Shown: positions 1-6,012, numbered from the stretch's first letter. The stretch: DNA of 7,181 nt from Gammaproteobacteria bacterium (GCA_003228965.1 QIGP01000092.1:1-7181); one strand, 5' to 3'. The notes: generated by a model not told the origin, from the sequence alone. Numbers and translations are program-made.

Positions 1-215
1 ACTGATGATCCTGCTGTTACTGTGCCTGTCCGCTGATGAACCACTGTGCCTGTCCGCTGATGAACCACTGTGCCTGTCCACTGATGATCCTGATGACCCG
101 ATGAACCACTGTGCCTGTCCACTGATGACGCTCCTGTCCACTGATGAACTGCACTGATGACTGCTGATGAATGAAGTACTGATGAATGAAGTACTGATGA
201 ATGAAGTACTGATGA
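1..215. repeat. CTGATGA-based tandem/direct repeat array, truncated at the window start
   Basis: The heptamer CTGATGA occurs 12 times, starting at 2, 33, 57, 81, 90, 122, 141, 154, 164, 179, 194 and 209. Two higher-order units are visible. A 24-bp unit beginning ACTGTGCCTGTCC and ending in CTGATGAACC or a close variant occupies 19-42, 43-66, 67-90 and, after a 17-bp insertion, 108-131, with a partial copy near 133-150. A 15-bp unit (GATGAATGAAGTACT) is repeated exactly three times at 166-180, 181-195 and 196-210. The array has few stop codons in several frames, so it gives spurious open frames with periodic peptides on both strands. No start signals or recognisable protein support coding. The array may continue to the left of the window. 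Repeats like this can change copy number by slippage; that is inference. Confidence 0.9.
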
Positions 216-262
216 ACACTCAAGCAGGCTCCGGGGCCATGATTTTAAGCGATTAACGGATT

Positions 263-299
263 GCAGCAGGCTATTGGCTTGCGCCTGTAAGCCTGTTGC
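263..299. repeat. Imperfect inverted repeat (hairpin or cruciform) upstream of the sigma operon
   Basis: GCAGCAGGCT at 263-272 pairs with AGCCTGTTGC at 290-299 across a 17-base loop. The 10-bp stem has one G-U wobble. The loop contains a small GGC/GCC pairing of its own (276-278 with 283-285). No T tract follows directly, so it is not a convincing terminator. It sits between the repeat array and the candidate promoter and could be a regulatory or cruciform element. The rest of 224-391 shows no gene. Confidence 0.5.
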
Positions 300-300
300 T

Positions 301-329
301 TTGCAAGTGGTTGTTTTTAGCTGTGTTAT
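301..329 (+). promoter_or_regulatory. Candidate sigma70-type promoter for the ECF operon
   Basis: TTGCAA at 301-306 (4/6 to the -35 consensus) and TGTTAT at 324-329 (4/6 to the -10 consensus) are separated by 17 bases. Transcription would start near 336 and give a leader of about 55 bases before the sigma start codon. This is consensus matching by eye only. An ECF-type promoter closer to the gene, around GAACCTT at 346-352, is an alternative. Confidence 0.3.
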
Positions 330-391
330 CCTATTCGCCCGCAATGAACCTTACGGGTGTGAAAACGCACTCACCTATATAGGAGAGATGC

Positions 392-991
392 ATGGAGCTA
401 ACTGATCGCGACAGGCGACGACCACCCGACGAGCACGAACGGCGTTTGCTCGATCGTGTAGTCGAACGTGATCGCCTGGCGTTTGAGCAGCTGTTCTACG
501 CCTACCATCCTCGTCTACAACGTTTTGTCACACGTATGGTCAAACACGCCTGGCTCGCTGACGAAATTGTCAACGACGTGATGCTCGCGATATGGAAAGG
601 AGCCAAAAGCTTCGCCGGGAACTCCAGAGTATCTACATGGATTTTTGGCATCGCCTATCGGGTTTCGCTAAAACGTCTTCGTAGACGGCGTCTCAGAGCC
701 ATATTTGTACACAACGACATTGCCATTGAACAGGCCAGTCACGACGGTGGATACGATCTCGATGAACAGCGTGAATGGCTCCAACGCGGCTTCGATCAAT
801 TGTCAGCCCGTCAGCGAGCAGTAGTCGAACTAAGCTACTACTCGGGGTACGGTTACGCCGAAATTGGAAAAATTCTGGGTTGTCCTGAAAACACGGTCAA
901 AACCCGAATGTTCCATGCGCGTCGCATACTAAAACGGGTGCTGCCCACGCTTGAACACGAGACTATCCAACGCGGGAGACAAACAAAATGA
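392..991 (+). CDS. ECF-type RNA polymerase sigma factor (sigma-70 family)
   Basis: This 199-residue protein has the two-domain layout of extracytoplasmic-function sigma factors, which direct RNA polymerase to stress or envelope-response promoters. Sigma region 2 spans about residues 31-100 and includes FEQLFYAYHP, the acidic LADEIVNDVM helix and STWIFGIAYR. A charged linker follows (about 101-125). Region 4 covers about 126-182, with LSARQRAVVEL and the helix-turn-helix YAEIGKILGCPENTVKTR. The start at 392 is supported by AGGAG at 381-385, six bases upstream; an ATG at 388 soon meets a stop. The stop overlaps the anti-sigma start as ATGA, so the two are translationally coupled. An N-terminal Arg/Asp/Glu-rich extension of about 20 residues precedes the first helix. 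The regulon is unknown. Assignment to the ECF class is firm; the exact ECF group is not determined. Confidence 0.93.
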   Translation: MELTDRDRRRPPDEHERRLLDRVVERDRLAFEQLFYAYHPRLQRFVTRMVKHAWLADEIVNDVMLAIWKGAKSFAGNSRVSTWIFGIAYRVSLKRLRRRRLRAIFVHNDIAIEQASHDGGYDLDEQREWLQRGFDQLSARQRAVVELSYYSGYGYAEIGKILGCPENTVKTRMFHARRILKRVLPTLEHETIQRGRQTK

Positions 992-1608
992 GTCACCACC
1001 AATGGACCCAGGAACATTTGGCCTGGTACATCAACGACACGCTGGTAGGCGAAGAGCACGCACGTGTACATCAGCATCTTAACGAGTGCGTACTGTGTCG
1101 ACAGGAGTACGCGCAACTAAAATGCTTATCTCAACACGTTAGCTTAGAAGCCGCTCGGCCGCTCAACTCGGCGGCAGCTTTCGCCGAGCTCCAGCCGCAT
1201 TTGGACCAGTCTTCAAGCGCGGGAACTGTTTCTGGCTTTTTTTCTACCTTTCGTCAAACACCTGTAACCATGCGCTACGTGATGGCGGCCCAGGGCGCTG
1301 CATTGATCCTGTTGGCAAGTGTTTTATTCTTACCCGATTTCGACAGCAATGCGGTCTCTGGATATACAACATTAAGTAGCGCAAGTTCCAATCACGGCGA
1401 TTTGCGCCTTGTATTCGATACTCAAGCAACTCAGGAACAGCGAGAGCTATTGTTGCAGTCATACGGACTCGAGCTTGTAGGAACCGTTTCAAGTCGCGGA
1501 ATTGCCACTGTGAAGTGGAGTGGGAAAAAGCGGCAAGAAAAGCTCGAGTCTCTTCGTGCTCAATCGGCCATAGTGCTGGCCGAACCTGTTGGCGACGTTG
1601 CCGAGTGA
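988..1608 (+). CDS. Membrane-anchored zinc-finger anti-sigma factor with a propeptide-like periplasmic domain
   Basis: This 206-residue protein should hold the upstream sigma factor inactive at the inner membrane. The N-terminal cytoplasmic part carries the zinc-binding anti-sigma signature H30-x3-C34-x2-C37 (HLNECVLC). One transmembrane helix lies at about 95-116 (YVMAAQGAALILLASVLFL), leaving about 90 residues outside. Residues 138-200 (from DLRLVFDTQAT through GLELVG and ESLRAQSAIVLAEPV) resemble the small alpha/beta propeptide found in front of subtilase domains. This is recognised by pattern and not confirmed by search. The gene has GGGAG at 974-978 and overlaps the sigma gene by 4 bp. 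The protease gene follows with a probable GTGA overlap. The arrangement suggests that the periplasmic domain is bound or cut by the adjacent protease; that part is inference. Confidence 0.88.
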   Translation: MSHHQWTQEHLAWYINDTLVGEEHARVHQHLNECVLCRQEYAQLKCLSQHVSLEAARPLNSAAAFAELQPHLDQSSSAGTVSGFFSTFRQTPVTMRYVMAAQGAALILLASVLFLPDFDSNAVSGYTTLSSASSNHGDLRLVFDTQATQEQRELLLQSYGLELVGTVSSRGIATVKWSGKKRQEKLESLRAQSAIVLAEPVGDVAE

Positions 1609-2918
1609 TACCTGTGAGCAGAGCACTTTCTACACTACTCATCTTGTTGGTTCTCGTCGCGGCCTGTTCTACAACCTCGGCCTTAAAAAAAGAGCCGCAA
1701 CCTACGGACGAAAACACCGATACTATTTTGGTGACCGTGCACACTGTAGAAAACGAAAAACTGTTAGGCTCGCCTGCTCGGCTTCATTCGTATAACGCCA
1801 AGTACGCAAGAAATACGCGAGCCCGTCAATCACTCAGAACGCTTTCCAGTGACTATCAGCTAACGCCACGAGACGTATGGCCTATGAAGTCTTTAGGCTT
1901 GCTGTGTCAGGTGTTCGAGATTTCTTCATCTGCGTCCGAGCGTATTTTAAGCGAACTTAAATCCGATCCGAGAGTCGAATCTGTTCAGTTGATGAACCGT
2001 TTTCGGACTCTGGCTATGCCCGAATCGTCGGTGCCACTAGAGTCGCAGATTGTTGGCCCACGAGAGGCCATTAAAAACTACAGAGCGCTACAACACTACC
2101 TTGATCTTTTAGACATAGATTCGGCGCACGCGGTTGTCACCGGCAGGAACGTTACCGTAGCGATCATTGACACTCACGTTGACGCTGCCCATCTGAACTT
2201 GAACGCGAGCCTGTCAGCTCAACACACCGTGTTATCCGGCAACAGTGTCTTATTAGCAGATGCACATGGCACTGCAGTCGCCGGCATCATTGCTGCCAAA
2301 CCAATAGGAGGTCGCGGCATTCTTGGTATTGCACCTGATGCCCAACTTCTTGCCATTACAGCGTGCTGGCCTGGTGAAGATAATGTCGGCGAATGCAACA
2401 GCTTTACGTTGGCTCGTGCCATCGATTTAGCTATCGCAAAAGAAGCCCAAATTATTAATTTGAGTCTGCAGGGCCCACCTGACGCACTGCTTACCCGCTT
2501 GATCGAGCAGGCTCTGGACCAACACATTGTAGTCGTTGGGGCCTTCAGCCCCAAGCTTGAACACGGGTTTCCTGGCAACATTCGTGGTGTATTGAGCGTC
2601 GCAGGATCAGCAACTCGAGACGGTGTATTTACGTTACCAGGGACCGACGTGCTAACGACTGCCCCTGAAAATCGCTACGACTTTGTCTCCGGAAATTCGA
2701 TGGCTGCAGCGCAACTCAGCGGTATCGCAGCACTTGCACTTGAGGCGTCTCCAGACCTCACTCCTTCAGACCTTCGAATTGCACTGAACAAATCGTCCGC
2801 CCAACGGCATACCGTCAGCGCATGCCAAATGGTCAACTTCGTTGACTCGAAAGTAGTTTGCACACACCAGCCTAATACGACCATCCCTTCGTCAGACTTA
2901 AGCCCCACGAGCCACTAG
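1605..2918 (+). CDS. Predicted lipoprotein subtilisin-like serine protease (peptidase S8)
   Basis: Translation from GTG 1605 gives 437 residues. A lipoprotein signal peptide ends in the lipobox LVAAC, with lipidated Cys21 followed by Ser, which favours outer-membrane sorting. Residues about 40-136 form a propeptide-like region. The S8 catalytic domain runs from about 160 to 400. The triad is visible: Asp189 in VAIIDTHVD, His221 in AHGTAVAGI and Ser365 in SGNSMAAAQLSG. The segment that normally contains the oxyanion-hole Asn (AAGN-type) reads VVVGAFSPKLEHG, so that residue is not evident. Cys254/Cys264 and Cys407/Cys419 might form disulfides. The GTG start creates a 4-bp GTGA overlap with the anti-sigma gene; GTG 1614 is an equally plausible start, and an open frame extends upstream to a GTG at 1515 inside the anti-sigma gene. 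The 3' end overlaps the convergent porin gene. It probably acts as envelope sensor or effector for the sigma pair (inference). Confidence 0.85.
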   Translation: MIPVSRALSTLLILLVLVAACSTTSALKKEPQPTDENTDTILVTVHTVENEKLLGSPARLHSYNAKYARNTRARQSLRTLSSDYQLTPRDVWPMKSLGLLCQVFEISSSASERILSELKSDPRVESVQLMNRFRTLAMPESSVPLESQIVGPREAIKNYRALQHYLDLLDIDSAHAVVTGRNVTVAIIDTHVDAAHLNLNASLSAQHTVLSGNSVLLADAHGTAVAGIIAAKPIGGRGILGIAPDAQLLAITACWPGEDNVGECNSFTLARAIDLAIAKEAQIINLSLQGPPDALLTRLIEQALDQHIVVVGAFSPKLEHGFPGNIRGVLSVAGSATRDGVFTLPGTDVLTTAPENRYDFVSGNSMAAAQLSGIAALALEASPDLTPSDLRIALNKSSAQRHTVSACQMVNFVDSKVVCTHQPNTTIPSSDLSPTSH

Positions 2919-3615
2919 CAGGAAATCGACCAAACCAGTTTTCGTCATACGGTGAATAGTGATAACGAACATCTACCGCTACTGTTTTAATCAGCCGGGA
3001 CACACCTATGTCCCAATAGGCGTAACCATTACGCTCGCCAGACAACGATTGCACGCCACCCAAACCTGCACTGAATTCAAAACCTTCAGGTAATGCCCGA
3101 CGCCAGGCTAGTTCAGAATAGGCAATACCTCGTGCGAAAGAAAAATTCGTCTCGCTTGCACCTAATGACCAACTTAGTCCGGCCGGCAGCTCAAGACTTA
3201 ACGCCAGTTCGTTGTAATCGTATTCAATAAACCTATTGCTACTACCTGGAAACGTGTAAGCCTTGAACTGTAACTGCCACCTTAATTGTTCGCTTACAGT
3301 TTGCGAATACGCAAGATAGTAATCCACTTCCGTTTCATCGATTTTCCTTCCACGTGGACTGGTGTATTGCGAATCGTGAACCGAAACACCCACACTTAGG
3401 TGATCGAACTGAACGTTCGCACCGGCCTGAATGGCTACACTGCGGTCATTGCGAAGTAAGCCGCGATAGATATCGGTACTACCAATAGTTGCGTAGAGAG
3501 TAGTGTTATTCTCAGGAAAACTCTGGGCAAAAATACCGGAACTCCACCCCAACACAATCAAGAGCATACAAACCCGATAGATTACTTCATTCCCTGAATA
3601 CGTAATTGAACTCAT
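2872..3615 (-). CDS. TorF-family putative porin (outer-membrane beta-barrel)
   Basis: The 247-residue product has a signal peptide with hydrophobic core MLLIVLGWSSGIFA and likely cleavage after Ala30. The mature N-terminus contains LYATIGSTDIYRGLLRNDRS, close to the TSDYVFRG-like opening of TorF-family putative porins. Alternating aromatic and hydrophobic strands follow (VDYYLAYSQ, LRWQLQFKAY, YDYNELALSLEL, VAVDVRYHYSPY). The protein ends GLSLTKGWSY, with the terminal aromatic typical of beta-barrels inserted by the Bam machinery. Start ATG 3615 has no clear ribosome-binding site. Met17 (codon 3565-3567) is an alternative but would leave a signal peptide with no basic n-region. The gene converges on the subtilase gene with a 47-bp overlap and diverges from the VPxPA-CTERM gene. 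The transported solute is unknown. Confidence 0.8.
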   Translation of the reverse strand: MSSITYSGNEVIYRVCMLLIVLGWSSGIFAQSFPENNTTLYATIGSTDIYRGLLRNDRSVAIQAGANVQFDHLSVGVSVHDSQYTSPRGRKIDETEVDYYLAYSQTVSEQLRWQLQFKAYTFPGSSNRFIEYDYNELALSLELPAGLSWSLGASETNFSFARGIAYSELAWRRALPEGFEFSAGLGGVQSLSGERNGYAYWDIGVSRLIKTVAVDVRYHYSPYDENWFGRFPASGSWGLSLTKGWSY

Positions 3616-3775
3616 AAGGTTAGGGTACCGTTCTGAACCGCTGGAGACAATGGTCGGGCATAGAAATATTCCTGGCTCTAAAATTCTGGAAACAATTGCA
3701 CTCTACATTGAACCTTTTATTGAGGCCAGGGCACCTACATTTTACGGAGATAACATAACTACATTGGAGACCGTA

Positions 3776-4312
3776 ATGCGATTTTTCTCGGAGCTTCTTG
3801 CCGCGGCAATTATGCTTGGCGCGTGCAGCGCGCAGGCAACATCGATCAGCCTGATTGCGTTACCTGAAGGTGGCACAATCATGCAGGTAACTGATGCCGT
3901 GTCCGGCGCAACCGGCGGTGGTATCGCTTCATCTGACACACGAACAATCTATTATTTTGCGCCCGACTTTGGTGACACTCAAATTAACTTCCACGATTTC
4001 GCAGGTACTACCTGGCCCTACGTGTACCTAACAGGCGGTCTCAAGGTCGATCAAAACATAACCGCCAATATCACGACAGATTTCGACGCATTTGGTGAGT
4101 TTTTGCTAATCAACGGTAATCCCATCTATCAGTTTATCAGCGACAATGGCCCACTAGATGCTAACGGCAATTTTGGGCCGTGGAATTTTATTCTTAGTGA
4201 TGGCACTCCAACGCAATCGGTTTCCGCCGTGCCCGTACCAGCAGCTTTACCGCTCTTGCTGTCGGCGCTTGTCGGAATACGATTGATAACCGGAAGACGG
4301 CGATCTGTATAG
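3776..4312 (+). CDS. VPxPA-CTERM sorting-domain protein, function unknown
   Basis: The 178-residue product has an N-terminal signal peptide (MRFFSELLAAAIMLGACSAQA). Cleavage could follow Ala21 (signal peptidase I), or LGAC could serve as a lipobox with Cys17. The C-terminus has the tripartite sorting tag of exosortase substrates: VPVPA at 152-156, a hydrophobic helix at about 157-171, and the basic end GRRR. Known relatives of this tag are processed by exosortase-type enzymes and end up at the cell surface or in the matrix; no exosortase gene is in the window. The body is rich in Gly, Asn, Asp and Thr and matches no family I recognise. Start 3776 is chosen because GGAG at 3766-3769 is six bases upstream and the signal peptide begins there. 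An in-frame ATG at 3650 would bury that signal. An intrinsic terminator lies about 80 bases after the stop. Confidence 0.8.
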   Translation: MRFFSELLAAAIMLGACSAQATSISLIALPEGGTIMQVTDAVSGATGGGIASSDTRTIYYFAPDFGDTQINFHDFAGTTWPYVYLTGGLKVDQNITANITTDFDAFGEFLLINGNPIYQFISDNGPLDANGNFGPWNFILSDGTPTQSVSAVPVPAALPLLLSALVGIRLITGRRRSV

Positions 4313-4333
4313 CTTCAGAAAGCCATCTTGGGT

Positions 4334-4361
4334 CGTTAACGAGTAAACGCGCACGTTAACG
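4334..4361. repeat. Twin CGTTAACG palindromes
   Basis: CGTTAACG, itself a perfect palindrome, occurs at 4334-4341 and again at 4354-4361, spaced 20 bases start to start (about two helical turns). The pair lies between the VPxPA-CTERM stop codon and its terminator. The spacing would suit two protein dimers on one DNA face, but no regulator or regulated gene can be assigned. Confidence 0.5.
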
Positions 4362-4394
4362 GCCGACAGAGCTAGCAATGCTCGTTTGTGATGT

Positions 4395-4435
4395 AAAGAA
4401 GCGAAACTATTCCCAGGGTTTCGCTTCTTTTTTTT
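4395..4435 (+). terminator. Strong rho-independent terminator of the VPxPA-CTERM gene
   Basis: Bases 4395-4407 (AAAGAAGCGAAAC) pair perfectly with 4418-4430 across a 10-base loop, giving a 13-bp stem. A run of eight T residues covers 4428-4435. It ends transcription of the plus-strand gene that stops at 4312. On the minus strand the stem is followed only by a short T-rich stretch, so it may act weakly for the convergent MFS transcript as well. Confidence 0.9.
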
Positions 4436-4559
4436 CCCGGGTAGGGCTTGTATCCCGCGACTCACGTTCTAGTGGTAGTGACGCACACCGGAACGAGCCA
4501 CCGGTTTTGGGCGTGTCGGTAAACACCAGTTCAATCACATCGAATCCGTGTTCGCGAAG
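4407..4559 (-). pseudogene. C-terminal remnant of an amidinotransferase / guanidino-group-modifying enzyme gene
   Basis: Directly after the MFS stop codon, and in the same frame, 50 codons stay open to a TAG at 4407-4409. The peptide begins LREHGFDVIELVF and contains TGGSFRCASLPLERE. This resembles the C-terminal end of the amidinotransferase, arginine deiminase and dimethylargininase superfamily, where a Gly-Gly-x-x-x-Cys segment near the C-terminus supplies the catalytic cysteine (here Cys25 of the fragment). There is no start codon, ribosome-binding site or N-terminal domain, so it cannot be a working enzyme. Its last codons run into the terminator hairpin. I infer a gene mostly removed by a deletion that ended at the MFS stop. 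The family assignment rests on this short motif only. Confidence 0.5.
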
Positions 4560-5792
4560 TTAGTCGGTAACGCCAGTACTGGGTGCTACAGGACGAACTA
4601 ACAGTAACGCAATCAGTGCAACAACACCCAGCACGGCCGAAACAATGAACGGCGCACCTGCAAATTTTATGGGTGCGTCGGTACTTGTGTAATAAGACAA
4701 AGTCGTGTTGTAGACAAGCGGTGCAATGAGCGAAGACAGTGCCGCAAGACTGCCGTTGAACCCTTGAAGCTCGCCCTGCATGTCTTTGGGCGTCCGCCGC
4801 GACATCAGAGCATTGATGCAGGGCATGGCCATGCCCTGCATCCCGATAAACACACACATAATTAGTGCTACGGTTCCACTGCTGACAAAGCTGAACAACA
4901 ACACACCGCTAATCCCGAATAGAATGCTAACAGTAGCCGTTTTACGTTCGCCAATACGGCTGACCAGTCGTCCAATGACAAATATCTGAGCAAGCGCCAT
5001 AGACACACCGACCGCGGTCAACGAAACACCTACCATGCGACTGTCCCAGCCAAACTGGGCGGGAGCAAAATAGGACCAACTCACCGGGTATACGCTGGAA
5101 CTGGTAATCCAGAGTAAGTAGACAACGGATATCCCAAGAACGCTTGGCAGTTTTTTCAGACTTAACAGTGCGCCAAGCGGATTTGCTCGCTTCAAGGAGA
5201 AACTACGCCTGTCTTGCGGGCGCATGGTTTCTTTGAACATGAAAAAGCCGTAGACAAATGTAACTAGTGCCATACCGCCCGCGACGAAAAAAGGCACGCG
5301 AGTACCGTAGCCTCCGAGTAGACCTCCTAGCGCCGGACCTATAACGAAACCGACACCAAACGCAGCGCTGACTTTGCCAAAACCCTGAGCCCGCTCTTCG
5401 TCGGTAGACATGTCCGCCATGGCTGCGTTGGCTGGGCCAAAAATAGCGCCTAGCGCACCGGCAATTGACCGGCCTACAAACAGCCAGATAATGTTCTGGG
5501 CAAAACCCATGACTATAAAGTCGATGCTGAAGCCAATGAGCGACAATAGGAAAACGGGTCGCCGACCGAAACGGTCACCGAGGTTACCAACTAGCGGCCC
5601 CATGAGAAACTGGAACACGGCATAGGACGCAGCAATCAGACCGCCCAGTAACGTGGCGCGCGAAAGAGTAACGCCTTCAAGCTCGACGATGAGCTCAGGT
5701 AACACAGGCATGATGATGCCAAAACCTGCCGAGTAGGTAAAAACAGTCAGAAGAACAAAACGAGTTGCGCGTCTTTTAGCGTTCTGGTCCAT
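4560..5792 (-). CDS. MFS transporter, TCR/Tet-type drug:H+ antiporter family
   Basis: The 410-residue protein is a full-length 12-helix major facilitator permease of the inner membrane. The first helix carries FGIIMPVLPELI, characteristic of the TetA-like group. Loop 2-3 has the MFS motif A GNLGDRFGRR (69-78). Helix 4 has GRSIAGALGA (107-116). Helix 5 has the antiporter motif C GVGFVIGPALGG (146-157). A long cytoplasmic loop after helix 6 (about 187-215) is basic. These features indicate proton-driven efflux of a small molecule; the substrate is not shown, and tetracycline resistance should not be assumed. The start ATG at 5792 has only a weak Shine-Dalgarno sequence. It appears to be a single-gene unit with no adjacent TetR-type regulator in the window. 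The stop TAA is followed in frame by an amidinotransferase remnant. Confidence 0.9.
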   Translation of the reverse strand: MDQNAKRRATRFVLLTVFTYSAGFGIIMPVLPELIVELEGVTLSRATLLGGLIAASYAVFQFLMGPLVGNLGDRFGRRPVFLLSLIGFSIDFIVMGFAQNIIWLFVGRSIAGALGAIFGPANAAMADMSTDEERAQGFGKVSAAFGVGFVIGPALGGLLGGYGTRVPFFVAGGMALVTFVYGFFMFKETMRPQDRRSFSLKRANPLGALLSLKKLPSVLGISVVYLLWITSSSVYPVSWSYFAPAQFGWDSRMVGVSLTAVGVSMALAQIFVIGRLVSRIGERKTATVSILFGISGVLLFSFVSSGTVALIMCVFIGMQGMAMPCINALMSRRTPKDMQGELQGFNGSLAALSSLIAPLVYNTTLSYYTSTDAPIKFAGAPFIVSAVLGVVALIALLLVRPVAPSTGVTD

Positions 5793-6012
5793 TAAAGAGA
5801 GAATCCCGGAAAATTGAAGGGTGCCGTCCGGAGGCGAAAACGCTTGGTTGTCTCTTACGTCCTGGTGGGCAAGTTGAGAATACCGCTAAAACTGGCCGTA
5901 CGTTAGATTACTTAAACCACTGAATGCTGTATTCCACTTCTCACATTTCAGTGAGCGAGTGGAGTATTTTGGAGTGTTTTGATTCAACCGAGAATTCCCT
6001 CGAGCATTGTGC
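5793..6012. other. Upstream region of the MFS gene, no gene seen
   Basis: Neither strand has an open frame with a plausible start here. The stretch contains the imperfect inverted repeat at 5933-5963 and a small hairpin at 6002-6014 (GAGCA-TTG-TGCTC). It should include the MFS promoter on the minus strand, but I found no well-spaced -35/-10 pair that I would defend. Confidence 0.5.
5933..5963. repeat. Composite inverted repeat upstream of the MFS gene
   Basis: The outer arms TCCACT (5933-5938) and AGTGGA (5958-5963) and the inner arms CTCAC (5940-5944) and GTGAG (5951-5955) pair around the loop ATTTCA, with a small T/CG internal loop. It lies about 140 bases upstream of the MFS start. It could be an operator for a regulator of the transporter or an RNA hairpin. 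It lacks a T tract and no plus-strand gene ends nearby, so a terminator is unlikely. Confidence 0.5.

Noticed and set aside
1..215. CTGATGA copies as hammerhead ribozyme cores or C/D-box RNA motifs
   Set aside because: The heptamer matches part of the hammerhead core and is close to a C box, but no accompanying GAAA core with stems, or paired C and D boxes with guide spacing, is present. Tandem repetition explains the copies better.
1..215. CRISPR array
   Set aside because: Units are contiguous and of differing length, with no unique spacers of regular size and no cas genes.
5..223. Small repeat-peptide genes on either strand of the array (for example plus 5-157 and minus 17-223)
   Set aside because: Open frames arise in several frames from the repeat itself. 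There is no ribosome-binding site or signal, and the peptides are merely periodic.
1515..1604. Longer N-terminus for the subtilase starting at GTG 1515
   Set aside because: It would overlap the anti-sigma gene by about 90 bases and place a charged Arg/Cys stretch before the lipoprotein signal peptide.
3650..3775. 42-residue N-terminal extension of the VPxPA-CTERM protein
   Set aside because: It would bury a clear signal peptide that has its own well-spaced ribosome-binding site at 3766-3769.
4378..4563. Plus-strand open frame through the terminator and the amidinotransferase-like remnant
   Set aside because: It runs through a strong terminator hairpin, and the opposite strand carries the recognisable motif.
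4560..5792. Calling the MFS gene a tetracycline-resistance determinant
   Set aside because: The TetA-like motifs are shared by many efflux pumps of unknown substrate, and there is no linked tetR or mobile-element context.
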